Source: Prauserella alba
GTDB lineage: Bacteria > Actinomycetota > Actinomycetes > Mycobacteriales > Pseudonocardiaceae
DNA: 64,000 bases
NCBI RefSeq assembly: GCF_024171735.1
Contig: NZ_JAMTCH010000003.1
Coordinates: 1,848,841 to 1,912,840, forward strand
Direction: 5' to 3'
The position numbers were made by a program, and so were the translations under genes. Below are positions 1 through 8,184 of this stretch, one piece after another; the first letter of the stretch is position 1, and every line of letters starts with the position of its first letter. The notes under the pieces were generated by a model. The model was not told the origin of the DNA. It saw only the letters and a program-made list of their open reading frames with translations, and searched no databases.

Positions 1-346
1 CGGCGGGCGGGAGCAGCCGCCCACCGGCGAGCAGGTCGGCCATGCTGCGGGACGGCAGGAACTCCATCACCAGCACCGGCTGGCCCTCGTCCTCGGCGAC
101 GTTGTAGACGGTGATCGCGTTCGGATGCTGCAGCCTTGCGGCCATGCGCCCCTCGCGGAACGCACGCTGCCGCGCCGTCTCGGCCTCGCGCTGGTTCAGC
201 CCTGGCGGCAGCAGGAGTTGTTTGACCGCCACCGTCCGGTCCAGCCGTTCATCGACCGCCCGCCAGACCACTCCCATCGCACCGGCGCCGATCCGGGAAC
301 GCAGACGATAACGGTCCGCAATCAAACGGCCTTCGTCGTCACTCAA
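1..346 (-). CDS. Serine/threonine protein kinase, N-terminal part (runs off the window)
   Basis: The first 115 residues of a bacterial eukaryotic-type Ser/Thr kinase (PknB-like) are visible. The glycine loop reads IGAGAMGVVWRA, the ATP-binding lysine lies in VAVKQLL, the helix-C glutamate in FREGRMAARL, and the hinge in VLVMEFL. Such kinases autophosphorylate and phosphorylate cytosolic or membrane-linked targets. The catalytic loop, any transmembrane segment and any sensor domain lie outside the window. I place the start at a TTG (344-346) because CAGGAG sits a few bases upstream and the reading begins just before the kinase core (ADRYRLRSRIG). Family assignment is secure; the specific target cannot be told. 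Confidence 0.88.
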   Translation of the reverse strand, partial: MSDDEGRLIADRYRLRSRIGAGAMGVVWRAVDERLDRTVAVKQLLLPPGLNQREAETARQRAFREGRMAARLQHPNAITVYNVAEDEGQPVLVMEFLPSRSMADLLAGGRLLPPA

Positions 347-556
347 CGGCGGCTCCTGAGGTTCCGGCGAGCTACGGGGATCTGCATGGTCCGGACAGCG
401 TAGAGGCCCCTGCCTCGGCGCACGGAACAACCGGGCAAGCACGCGGAAGATCACATCGTGCGCGGGCGGATCACTCGTCCGGCCGAACCCCGCGATCCCC
501 CATCCGCTGGCGACGCCAAGTCACGAAGTGCCTGAAGATCCACCCGAACGGGTGGA

Positions 557-562
557 TAGACT
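557..562 (+). promoter_or_regulatory. Candidate -10 element of the small hypothetical gene
   Basis: TAGACT fits the actinobacterial TANNNT -10 pattern and ends 7 bases before the ATG at 570, where no Shine-Dalgarno sequence is visible. This suggests a leaderless transcript. It is an inference from spacing only. Confidence 0.4.
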
Positions 563-569
563 ATGCGCC

Positions 570-935
570 ATGGGTTGGTTGATGAACACGTGGCGGGAGT
601 CTGCCGCCAGGCGGGAACTCACCGCGCTCACCGACCGGCTCGGCCGCATCGGCGCCGCACCCTCGCTGCTGCCGGTGGGCCGGCTGGCAGCGGTCGATCA
701 GCACGCGGCCGCGATCCGCGACATTCTGACACTCGGCGCGGGCGGACTCTCCCAGGCCCAACTCGCCTACTACGCCCGCGGTGTCCATGACGCGGCCAGG
801 GACTCCGGCTGGACGCCGCCCGCCGACGAGGGGGCCACCGCGGACTGGGTCACGCTCCGGCTGGCCGCCGTCTGCTTGCTGGCGACCGCGGGCGCCGCCG
901 CAGGTGCGGACCTCGACCCGGCCCTGTTCTTCTGA
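570..935 (+). CDS. Small conserved hypothetical protein (DUF6401-like)
   Basis: Encodes 121 residues, mostly helical and alanine-rich, with no signal peptide or clear membrane span. It begins MGWLMNTWRESAARREL and contains the stretch LAAVDQHAAAIRDIL, which resembles small actinobacterial proteins grouped as DUF6401, some of which sit near natural-product genes. I know of no demonstrated function. An in-frame upstream start at 528 is possible, but the -10-like TAGACT just before 570 and the loss of conserved character upstream favour 570. It converges on the channel-like gene at 1123-1953. The family name is from memory and is moderately sure. Confidence 0.6.
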   Translation: MGWLMNTWRESAARRELTALTDRLGRIGAAPSLLPVGRLAAVDQHAAAIRDILTLGAGGLSQAQLAYYARGVHDAARDSGWTPPADEGATADWVTLRLAAVCLLATAGAAAGADLDPALFF

Positions 936-1122
936 CCCACTCGACACCGCCGAATGCACGCCGGCCGAACCTGCCGGCCGGGCGGATCAGGCCGCCGTGA
1001 CCGGCCGTCTCGCCGCGGCTCCCGGGACCCGGCACACCCGCGGTCGCACACACGACGGCGGGTACGCCCCCGAAGGTCCTCGGGGACGCACCCGCCGCGG
1101 CGATGGAACTACTCGTGGGCGT

Positions 1123-1953
1123 TCACCTGGGGTAGTCGCCCGTGTCGGGCCGGGGCTGCTCGGACTGCATGCCCGATGCGCCCGGAGCCGTCGGAATCGG
1201 CCCGGTCGACGGCTCCTGCTGCGCGGTCGCGGCACCGGACTGGGCACGCATCGTGTCCTCGCGGCCACGCTGGTAGGCCTCGTCCGACCCGGCCGCCGCG
1301 GGCAGCTCCGACTCGGCCCTGCCGAGCCACCGCTCCCACCGTTGCTGCATCGGGCGCACCATGCCACCGCCGACGCCGACGACGATCACGCCGCCGACGG
1401 TCGCGAGCACCGTGATCAGGACCGGCGTCGTCACCGTGGTGGCCACACCCATCTGGTTCAGTGCGGCGATCACACCCAGCGCGACGATGAAGACCTGCGC
1501 CACCCTGGCCACGAAGTTGCCCCAGCTGAACGCGCCGAGCGCGGCGCCTGCGATGTCCTTCACCGCGTTGCCGATCGCGGCGGCGACCACCACGATCACG
1601 ATCGCGACCACGGCCATCGGCAGCCAGGCGACCACGTCGGCCAGGAGCGTGCTCACGGGGTTCGGACCGAAGACCGCAAAGGCCATCTGGAGTGCGATCA
1701 GCAGGACCGCGTAGTAGACGATGGCGGCGATCAGATCACTCGCGTCGTACTTCGAGCGTTCGAGCGCCCGCTTGATACCACCACGTTCGACCGCGCGATC
1801 GAAATGCAGCCGCTCGAGCACCATGTCGACGACCTTGCGCAGCGCCTTCGCCACGATCCAGCCGACGACGAGAATCACCAGGAACACGGCGAGGTTGGGC
1901 AAGAAGTTGATCACCGTGTCCAAGACGTTGCGGAATGAATCACCAATGTTCAT
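1123..1953 (-). CDS. Mechanosensitive-channel-like membrane protein (TM-helix repeat family)
   Basis: Encodes 276 residues. The N-terminal half carries hydrophobic helices at roughly residues 15-37 (NFLPNLAVFLVILVVGWIV), 75-100, 105-130 and 150-190, with the amphipathic linker LRKVVDMVLERLHFDRAVERGG typical of the conserved TM-helix repeat (PF05552) found in small MscS-related proteins. The last 70 residues are polar, proline- and glutamine-rich and probably disordered. A role in osmotic or membrane-tension response is inferred from the family only; these short members lack the full MscS vestibule domain. Start chosen at ATG 1953, with GGAAAGG about 12 bases upstream; an ATG four codons earlier lies directly on that purine stretch. 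It follows the homocysteine methyltransferase gene on the same strand. Confidence 0.75.
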   Translation of the reverse strand: MNIGDSFRNVLDTVINFLPNLAVFLVILVVGWIVAKALRKVVDMVLERLHFDRAVERGGIKRALERSKYDASDLIAAIVYYAVLLIALQMAFAVFGPNPVSTLLADVVAWLPMAVVAIVIVVVAAAIGNAVKDIAGAALGAFSWGNFVARVAQVFIVALGVIAALNQMGVATTVTTPVLITVLATVGGVIVVGVGGGMVRPMQQRWERWLGRAESELPAAAGSDEAYQRGREDTMRAQSGAATAQQEPSTGPIPTAPGASGMQSEQPRPDTGDYPR

Positions 1954-2039
1954 CGCCGGTACCATCCTTTCCGGGTGGTTGCGGACTACCCGGAAAATGA
2001 GGCTCACACGCGCATCGACGTAGCGCCTTTCGAGATCGA

Positions 2040-2957
2040 CTAATGACCCCGATCGGGTGAGGTTTCGTATTCTCGGACGATTCTCGCAATTTCCGCGATC
2101 TCCGCAGGGCACACCCTGCAACATCCACCCACGAATCGCGCCCCGGCACGAATCCAGTGCCTCACCTGCTCGGGGGAAAAGGTCGCTCGCCCGGTCCATT
2201 GACGCGCGCTCGCATCCCAGCCGTGACCACTGTTCGGATACGCCACGACGGGTTTCCCGGTGATCGCACGCGCCACTTCGACGGCATGGACCACCTCGTC
2301 GGGCGCGCAGCAGTTCACCCCCACGCCTACCACGCGGTCGTCGCCCGCGGCGACCGCGAACGCCTCCTCGAGCGACTGTCCGGCCCGGGTGCGGCCGCCG
2401 GCCACGGTGTACGACAGCCATGCCGGTACGTCCACCGCGTCGAGCGCGGTCAGCAGTGCGACGGCCTCGTCGACGTCCGGCACGGTCTCCAACGCGATCA
2501 GATCCGGACCCGCCTCGGCGAGAGTCGCCACCCGGGGCCGGTGGAACGCCGTCAGCTCGCGCGTCGTGAGCCCGTACCGGCCGCGGTACTCCGACCCGTC
2601 GGCCAGGTAGGCGCCGTAGGGGCCGACCGAGGCCGCGACCCGTCCTCCGCCCGCACGATCGGAGGCCTGCCGGGCGAGGTCGACGCTGCGCCGCAGGAGC
2701 CGCCGCGTCTCGCTCTCGGACAGACCGTGCGCGGCGAAACCCGGCACGCTCGCCTGGTAGCTCGCCGTGATCGCCACGGTCGCTCCGGCCCGGAAGAACG
2801 CCTCGTGGGCTGCGACGACCTCCTCTGGAGCGTCGGCCAGCATGCTCGCCGACCACAGCGAACCCGACAGATCGTGCCCGCGCGCTTCGAGTTCCGTGGC
2901 CAGGCCGCCGTCCAGCACCACGACCGGGTCCCCGCCCGCGTCCCCGGTCTCGTCCAT
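2040..2957 (-). CDS. mmuM: Homocysteine S-methyltransferase
   Basis: Encodes 305 residues, the usual length of the MmuM/YagD family, which makes methionine by moving a methyl group from S-methylmethionine or S-adenosylmethionine to homocysteine. The zinc ligands are visible as the cysteine in GVNCCAPDE and the cysteine pair in FVGGCCRVCP near the C-terminus. The N-terminus has the barrel start VVVLDGGLATELEARG. Other landmarks are SYQAS and ETVPDVDEA. It is probably cytoplasmic and monocistronic or cotranscribed with the downstream channel-like gene (86-base gap). The gene symbol is by family resemblance; substrate preference between S-methylmethionine and SAM cannot be read from sequence. 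Confidence 0.88.
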   Translation of the reverse strand: MDETGDAGGDPVVVLDGGLATELEARGHDLSGSLWSASMLADAPEEVVAAHEAFFRAGATVAITASYQASVPGFAAHGLSESETRRLLRRSVDLARQASDRAGGGRVAASVGPYGAYLADGSEYRGRYGLTTRELTAFHRPRVATLAEAGPDLIALETVPDVDEAVALLTALDAVDVPAWLSYTVAGGRTRAGQSLEEAFAVAAGDDRVVGVGVNCCAPDEVVHAVEVARAITGKPVVAYPNSGHGWDASARQWTGRATFSPEQVRHWIRAGARFVGGCCRVCPAEIAEIARIVREYETSPDRGH

Positions 2958-3152
2958 GCGGCCAGGCTACTGCGGCCCACGTCCCGAACGGCCTCGTTGC
3001 CCGGGACGGCCCGTTCCCCGGAGCTCGCCCGCGAGCCGCGGCCGCCGGGGATCGCGTCACGCACCGCATCGGACGGCCTACAGTATGGCGCCGACGGTGC
3101 CCTCAGCCGCGCGACGGGACGGCACCCGACAAGCCCACGGAGGAGGAGCAGC

Positions 3153-4343
3153 GTGCGCGACGACGACCGGCGTGACCCGCGGCCGGACGCCGTGGCGGAC
3201 GACCCGGCCGGCGGCGAGGTCGACTTCTACGATCTGCTCGGCGTCCCCGACGACGCCACGTCGTCGCAGATCAAGTCCGCGTTTCGCGCCCGGGCGCGAA
3301 ACTGGCATCCCGACGCCGGCGGTGATGCCCGCCGGTTCGCACTACTGCGCGAGGCCTACGACACCCTCACCGACCCCGCACTCCGCGCGGCCTACGACGG
3401 CACGGACGCTCCCGGCGGCACCGACGACGGGGAACCTGCCGCACCCGAAGGCCCGCTCGCCACGGCGGATCCCGATCCGGTGCCGCCGCGCAGGCCACGG
3501 ACCCGCGCCTTCGGCGACGACCCGTCGTTCCGGCCGCCGAGGGTGCGGCTCGACCCCGAGGCCATCCCGTGGTGGGACGCCGCTGCCGCGGAACCGCGTA
3601 CCCAGGTGTCACCGGGTCGTGCGCCCGGGCACGCGGTTCCGGCCCTCGCCCCGGCCGTGACCTGCGCGGTCACACTGCTGCTCGTCCTCGCCGGAGCACC
3701 CGCTCCGGTGGTCGCCGCGGGCGTCGCTGCGACGGTGGCGGCGATCGCCTGCGTCGCGGTGCACCTCCACCGGAGGCACACGGCGCTGCGGACCGCCAGG
3801 GCCGAGGTGCGCGAGGTCGTGTTCGGCAGTCCCGGGGCCGACGACGACCAGATCGCCGAACGCCGAACGGCCGACCTGCTCGACCGGTATCTGACCCGGC
3901 TGCCCGGCGCGCGCATCTTCCACGGCCTGGCCTGGCCGGGCTCGGTGTTCGCCGACGTCGACCACGCCGTCCTGTGCGGCAGGCGGCTGCTGCTCGTCGA
4001 GTCGAAACGCTGGCTGCCCGGGCACTACACCGTCGGCGAGGACGACGTGCTCCACCGCAACGGACGCCGGTTCGGTGGCGGCGGCAGCCGGCTCGCCGAG
4101 GCACTCGACGCGTTCGAAGGTCTGCTTCCCGGTATCGAGATCCGCGGCGCGCTGGTGCTGTATCCCAGCCGCGCAGGCACGATCACCGTGGGCCCGGCAG
4201 GGTGTCTCGGCGCCGCAGGCACCGACGTCGCGGTCCTGACCCCGCAGCAGTTCGTCCGCGACGCCGGGACGTGGCTGGCGGAAGATCCGTCCACTGTGGA
4301 TGTCCGCGCCTTCCGTGCGGTACTCGCCCAGGTCGTGAGCTGA
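3153..4343 (+). CDS. J-domain / NERD nuclease-like fusion, membrane-anchored
   Basis: Encodes 396 residues. Residues about 22-80 form a DnaJ domain (DFYDLLGVPDDAT ... NWHPDAGGD) with the HPD motif needed to stimulate Hsp70. A polar linker of about 80 residues follows, then a hydrophobic hairpin at about 162-208, which is probably two membrane spans. The C-terminal half is a nuclease-related (NERD) domain: VDHAVLCG supplies the aspartate and LLLVESKRW the E-x-K of a PD-(D/E)xK-like core. The GTG start is fixed by GGAGGAGGA at 3139-3147. A J-domain joined to NERD suggests chaperone-coupled handling of a nucleic acid or DNA-linked substrate at the membrane, but no function is established here. 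It stands alone, with no obvious operon partner. Confidence 0.78.
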   Translation: MRDDDRRDPRPDAVADDPAGGEVDFYDLLGVPDDATSSQIKSAFRARARNWHPDAGGDARRFALLREAYDTLTDPALRAAYDGTDAPGGTDDGEPAAPEGPLATADPDPVPPRRPRTRAFGDDPSFRPPRVRLDPEAIPWWDAAAAEPRTQVSPGRAPGHAVPALAPAVTCAVTLLLVLAGAPAPVVAAGVAATVAAIACVAVHLHRRHTALRTARAEVREVVFGSPGADDDQIAERRTADLLDRYLTRLPGARIFHGLAWPGSVFADVDHAVLCGRRLLLVESKRWLPGHYTVGEDDVLHRNGRRFGGGGSRLAEALDAFEGLLPGIEIRGALVLYPSRAGTITVGPAGCLGAAGTDVAVLTPQQFVRDAGTWLAEDPSTVDVRAFRAVLAQVVS

Positions 4344-4390
4344 CCCCCGCCGTGAACCGACCCGCCGTGGCCTGATTACCGAGCCGCACC

Positions 4391-4451
4391 CGGAGCGAGA
4401 GCCCGGAGTGAGAGCCCGGAGTGAGAGCCGGAGCCCGGGCACGGTGCCCGG
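4391..4451. repeat. Short tandem repeat and hairpin downstream of the J-domain gene
   Basis: Three 13-base units (CGGAG(C/T)GAGAGCC) lie at 4391-4429, followed by a hairpin CCGGGCAC-G-GTGCCCGG at 4435-4451. A second pairing option, GGGCACGGT with ACCGTGCCC at 4477-4485, also exists. There is no T-run, so use as a terminator for the gene ending at 4343 is possible but unproven. Confidence 0.5.
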
Positions 4452-4589
4452 ACGCGGAGTCCGGAGTCTGCCCCGGACCGTGCCCCGGCGACACGGATCG
4501 CGTCCGGTGCCCGTGCCGGGCGCCACCACGCCGCCTGCCGGTTCCGTCGCCATCGGTCTCCCGCGCGGACCTTCCGGCTGGTAGCTTCC

Positions 4590-4603
4590 TAAGCGCACGC
4601 TTA
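4590..4603. promoter_or_regulatory. TetR-type operator, copy 1
   Basis: TAAGCG-CA-CGCTTA is a perfect 6-bp inverted repeat with a 2-base spacer, 20 bases upstream of the GTG at 4623. The same motif with one or two changes occurs at 12604-12617 in the TetR/SDR divergent promoter. The position, just ahead of the ribosome binding site, would allow repression of the whole 4.6-10.5 kb operon. Confidence 0.65.
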
Positions 4604-4622
4604 CTCGATGAGGAGGACCTTC

Positions 4623-5402
4623 GTGTCGGTGGACAAACCTGTTCCGGAGTCACCGTCCCGTGTCGCCGTCGTGACCGGCGCCGGCCGCGGGATCGGAGCC
4701 GCGGTCGCCCGGCGGCTCGCCGAGGACGGCTTCGCGGTCGGCCTGATCGATCTCGACGAGGCAGGCGCCAAGGCGGGCGCGGACGCGATCACCGCCGCGG
4801 GCGGCACAGCGGTCGGCCTGGCCGCGGACATCAGCGACGCCGAGGAGGTGGACCGGGTCGTCGCCGAGGTGGCCGACGCGCTGGGGCCGCCGACCGTGCT
4901 GGTGAACAACGCCGGCATCACGCGGGACAACCTGCTGTTCAAGATGTCCGAGTCCGACTGGGACTCGGTCATGGGCGTGCACCTGCGCGGTGCGTTCCTG
5001 ATGTCGCGCGCGGTGCAGAAGCACATGACCGACCAGGGCTGGGGCAGGATCGTGAGCCTGTCGAGCACCTCGGCACTCGGCAACCGTGGCCAGGCGAACT
5101 ACTCGACGGCGAAGGCCGGGCTGCAGGGCTTCACCAAGACGCTCGCCGTCGAGCTCGGCAAGTTCGGCGTCACAGCCAACGCGATCGCACCCGGCTTCAT
5201 CGCGACGGACATGACCGCGGCGACGGCCGAGCGGCTCGGCATGGGCTTCGAGGACTTCAAGGACGCGGCGGCGAAGGAGATCCCGGTGCGCCGGGTCGGT
5301 GAGCCCGAGGACATCGCCCACACCGTGTCGTTCCTCGTCAGCGACGGCGCCGGGTTCGTGTCCGGCCAGGTCATCTACGTCGCGGGAGGGCCGAAGGCGT
5401 GA
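4623..5402 (+). CDS. SDR-family 3-oxoacyl reductase / 3-hydroxyacyl dehydrogenase (FabG-like)
   Basis: Encodes 259 residues. It is a classical short-chain dehydrogenase: TGAGRGIG cofactor loop near residue 17, NNAG near 97, the serine in SLSSTS, the YSTAK catalytic pair, and a PGFIATDM segment after the substrate loop. It most likely interconverts 3-oxoacyl and 3-hydroxyacyl-CoA (or ACP) using NAD(P)H. As first gene of an operon with MaoC and acyl-CoA dehydrogenases, a beta-oxidation-type role is more likely than fatty acid synthesis. The GTG start is chosen over the in-frame ATG at 4608 because AGGAGG at 4611-4616 lies inside that longer reading. Its stop overlaps the GTG of the next gene. 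Confidence 0.87.
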   Translation: MSVDKPVPESPSRVAVVTGAGRGIGAAVARRLAEDGFAVGLIDLDEAGAKAGADAITAAGGTAVGLAADISDAEEVDRVVAEVADALGPPTVLVNNAGITRDNLLFKMSESDWDSVMGVHLRGAFLMSRAVQKHMTDQGWGRIVSLSSTSALGNRGQANYSTAKAGLQGFTKTLAVELGKFGVTANAIAPGFIATDMTAATAERLGMGFEDFKDAAAKEIPVRRVGEPEDIAHTVSFLVSDGAGFVSGQVIYVAGGPKA

Positions 5403-5884
5403 GCACAGCCGAGTCCCCCGAGCCGGAACCCGCCCGGGTCTTCGACGACCTGGACAGCTTCGTCGCCGCCGTCGGTGAGCACCTGGGGCACAGTGCGTGG
5501 CACACCGTCACGCAGGAACAGGTCGACCTGTTCGCCGACGCGACGCTCGACCACCAGTGGATCCACGTCGATCCCGAGCGCGCCGCGGCGGGACCGTTCG
5601 GCGGCCCGATCGCCCACGGGTTCCTCACGCTCTCGCTCATCCCCCGGCTCGCCAAGGACATCTACCGGGTCGACGGGCTGCGCATGGGCATCAACTACGG
5701 CCTCAACAAGGTGCGTTTCCCGCAACCGGTCAAGGTCGGCCAGCGGATCCGCGCGAGCGCCGAGCTCGCCGAGACCAGCCCCGCCAGCCAGGGCACACAG
5801 GCCGTCGTGCGGTGGACCCTGGAGATCGACGGCGAAGCGAAACCGGCCTGCATCGCCGAGACGGTCACCGTCCTGGTGCCGTGA
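5399..5884 (+). CDS. MaoC-type acyl-CoA hydratase
   Basis: Encodes 161 residues of the MaoC/(R)-specific enoyl-CoA hydratase hotdog family. The catalytic segment is DATLDHQWIHVDPERAAAGPFGG, with the hydratase Asp/His pair, followed by IAHGFLTLSL. It would hydrate enoyl-CoA to a 3-hydroxyacyl-CoA, the substrate of the preceding dehydrogenase. The GTG start overlaps the stop of the SDR gene (GTGA), a sign of translational coupling. The 66-base gap to the kinase gene still lies in the same transcription direction. Confidence 0.87.
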   Translation: MSTAESPEPEPARVFDDLDSFVAAVGEHLGHSAWHTVTQEQVDLFADATLDHQWIHVDPERAAAGPFGGPIAHGFLTLSLIPRLAKDIYRVDGLRMGINYGLNKVRFPQPVKVGQRIRASAELAETSPASQGTQAVVRWTLEIDGEAKPACIAETVTVLVP

Positions 5885-5950
5885 TGCGCCCGGGTGCCCG
5901 GAGGCCCGGGTGCCCTGCCGACACCGCCCCGCTCACGACAAGGAGGTCCG

Positions 5951-6973
5951 ATGAGCGACGCAGATCCCCCTGGCGTGGACCTGGCGCGCCTGCGCACCTA
6001 TCTGGACCGGGAGTTGCCCGGCGCCGTCACCGGTCCGCTGACGGCACGGCTGATCGAAGGCGGCCGGTCGAATCTCACCTACGTCCTCGACGACGGCAGT
6101 CACCGGTTGGTGCTCCGGCGCCCGCCGCTGGGCCACGTCCTGCCGACGGCTCACGACATGGGACGGGAGTACCGCGTCATCAGCGGGCTCAGCGGGACCG
6201 CCGTGCCGGTCCCCCGTGCCCGCACGCTGTGCACCGACGACGACGTCCTCGGTGCGCAGTTCTACGTCATGGACTTCGTCGACGGCTCGCCCCTGCGCAC
6301 CGCGGAACAGCTGCGGCCGCGGGGCACGGAACGGACGAGGGCGATCGTCGACCGGCTGGTCGGCACCCTGGTGGACCTGCACGCCGTCGATCCGCACGAG
6401 GTGGGCCTCGGCGATTTCGGCAAACCGGACGGATTCCTGGAACGTCAACTCCGGCGCTGGTCGAAGCAGCTGGCCGCGTCCCGCAGCCGTGACGTGCCGG
6501 GCATCGACGAGCTCCACGAGCGGCTCGCGGCGCGTATTCCCGTCTCACCGGCACCGTCGATCGTGCACGGCGACTACCGCCTCGACAACGTGCTCGTCGG
6601 CAGCGAAGACCGCATCAGCGCGGTCCTCGACTGGGAGATGTCGACGCTCGGCGACCCGCTGACCGACCTGGCGCTGCTCCTGGCGTACTCCCAGCTGCAC
6701 ACCCTGGACCTGGACACGGTCAGCGACGTCGGCGCCGCGCCGGGACATCCGTCGCCCGACGAACTCGCCGACACCTACGCCCGTGCGTCCGGGCGCGACG
6801 TGTCCGCGCTGGGCTGGTATCTCGGGTTCGCGCTGTTCAAGCTCGCGGTGATCCTCGAAGGCATCTACTACCGGTACAGCCACGGGCAGACGGTCGGCGA
6901 AGGGTTCGACCGCATCGGAGCGGGCGTCGCTCCGCTCGTCGCACTCGGCAACGCCGCACTGAAGGGGAACTGA
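5951..6973 (+). CDS. APH-family phosphotransferase, partner of an acyl-CoA dehydrogenase
   Basis: Encodes 340 residues of the aminoglycoside phosphotransferase/choline-kinase fold: nucleotide loop IEGGRSNLTYVL, LVLRRPP lysine region, catalytic HGDYRLDNVL, and metal-binding DWEMSTLGDP. It is closest in style to the kinase half of the ACAD10/ACAD11 proteins. In animals that domain is fused to an acyl-CoA dehydrogenase and acts on 4-hydroxyacyl-CoA. Here the stop overlaps the ATG of the dehydrogenase gene (ATGA), so the pair looks like a split version of the fusion. The start at 5951 follows AGGAGGT at 5941-5947. An antibiotic-resistance role is unlikely given the setting. Confidence 0.85.
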   Translation: MSDADPPGVDLARLRTYLDRELPGAVTGPLTARLIEGGRSNLTYVLDDGSHRLVLRRPPLGHVLPTAHDMGREYRVISGLSGTAVPVPRARTLCTDDDVLGAQFYVMDFVDGSPLRTAEQLRPRGTERTRAIVDRLVGTLVDLHAVDPHEVGLGDFGKPDGFLERQLRRWSKQLAASRSRDVPGIDELHERLAARIPVSPAPSIVHGDYRLDNVLVGSEDRISAVLDWEMSTLGDPLTDLALLLAYSQLHTLDLDTVSDVGAAPGHPSPDELADTYARASGRDVSALGWYLGFALFKLAVILEGIYYRYSHGQTVGEGFDRIGAGVAPLVALGNAALKGN

Positions 6974-8184
6974 TGGACTTCGCCGTCGACAGCACCACCG
7001 AGGCGCTCGCGGGGCGGCTCCGGGAGTTCATGGACTCCCACGTGTACCCGGCCGAGCCGGTGTTCCACGAGCAGCTCGCCGAGCGCAGCGATCCGTGGTC
7101 GGTCCCGCCGGTGGTCGAGGACCTGAAGGCCGAGGCGCGCAAGCGGGGCCTGTGGAACTTCTTCCTCCCCGGCCCGGACGGCGGCGGGCTGAGCAATCTG
7201 CAGTACGCACCGCTGGCGGAGATCACCGGCCGCAGTCCCGAGCTGGCACCGGCCGCGCTGAACTGTGCGGCGCCGGACACCGGCAACATGGAGGTGCTGC
7301 ACATGTTCGGTTCCGCCGAACAGCAGCGCACGTGGCTGGAACCGTTGCTGGACGGGACGATCCGTTCGGCGTTCGCCATGACCGAGCCGGATGTCGCCTC
7401 GTCCGACGCCCGCAACATCGGGACCCGGATCGAGAAGGACGGTGACACGTACGTCCTCAACGGCAAGAAGTGGTTCATCTCCGGGGCGATGAATCCGAAC
7501 TGCCGCATCCTCATCGTGATGGGCAAGACCGATCCCGACGCCGAGCCGCATCGGCAGCAGAGCATGATCCTGGTGCCCCGTGACACGCCGGGACTGCACA
7601 TCAAGCGCGGGATGCAGGTGTTCGGCTACGACGACAGCTCCGGCGGCGGACACGCCGAGGTCGTGTTCGACGACGTGCGGGTTCCGGCCGAGAACCTCGT
7701 CGGCGAGGAGGGCGGCGGTTTCGCCATCGCCCAGGCCCGCCTGGGCCCGGGCCGGATCCACCACTGCATGCGGCTGCTGGGCATGGCCGAGCGGGGACTC
7801 GAGCTGATGTGCACCCGCGCCGTGAGCAGGGAGGCGTTCGGCTCCCCGCTGGCGAAGCAGGGCGTGGTGCAGGAGTGGATCGCCGAGTCCCGCGTGACCA
7901 TCGAGTCGCTGCGGCTGCTCGTGCTGAAGACGGCATGGCTCATGGACACCGCGGGCAACAAGGGCGCCCACACGGAGATCCAGGCGATCAAGATCGCCAC
8001 GCCGAAGGCCGTCGAATCCATTCTGGACAAGGCGATCCAGCTGCACGGAGCGGGTGGCGTGAGCCAGGACTTCCCGCTGGCGTCGCTGTGGGCCTCCGCG
8101 CGCACGTTGCGGCTGGCCGACGGCCCCGACGAAGTGCACAAGCGATCCCTCGCCCGCCGAGAGCTGAAGAGGTACCAGTCATGA
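6973..8184 (+). CDS. Acyl-CoA dehydrogenase (ACAD10/11-like)
   Basis: Encodes 403 residues, a full-length FAD-dependent acyl-CoA dehydrogenase. Landmarks are the FAD/substrate segment AFAMTEPDVASSDA, KWFISGAMNP, the helix VQEWIAESRV, and the C-terminal QLHGAGGVSQDFPLA and DGPDEVHKRSLARREL, the last being the aspartate-type motif of the ACAD11 branch rather than the usual EGT. It starts inside the stop of the APH kinase gene. With that kinase it probably acts on a hydroxylated acyl-CoA, either by elimination or dehydrogenation. The exact chain type is not readable. Confidence 0.88.
   Translation: MDFAVDSTTEALAGRLREFMDSHVYPAEPVFHEQLAERSDPWSVPPVVEDLKAEARKRGLWNFFLPGPDGGGLSNLQYAPLAEITGRSPELAPAALNCAAPDTGNMEVLHMFGSAEQQRTWLEPLLDGTIRSAFAMTEPDVASSDARNIGTRIEKDGDTYVLNGKKWFISGAMNPNCRILIVMGKTDPDAEPHRQQSMILVPRDTPGLHIKRGMQVFGYDDSSGGGHAEVVFDDVRVPAENLVGEEGGGFAIAQARLGPGRIHHCMRLLGMAERGLELMCTRAVSREAFGSPLAKQGVVQEWIAESRVTIESLRLLVLKTAWLMDTAGNKGAHTEIQAIKIATPKAVESILDKAIQLHGAGGVSQDFPLASLWASARTLRLADGPDEVHKRSLARRELKRYQS

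Noticed and set aside
936-1122. Terminator built on repeated GCCGGC near 960-978
   Set aside because: The pairing is short and self-complementary in several ways; too weak to call.
1954-3069. N-terminal extension of the channel-like protein
   Set aside because: It is a shifted-frame shadow of the homocysteine methyltransferase gene with no conserved content.
2157-3152. Long in-frame extension upstream of the J-domain protein
   Set aside because: It is antisense to the homocysteine methyltransferase gene and rich in Arg/His, and a strong ribosome site marks the GTG at 3153.
5951-6973. Aminoglycoside resistance kinase
   Set aside because: The APH fold is shared, but the overlap with an acyl-CoA dehydrogenase gene and the operon context point to lipid metabolism.
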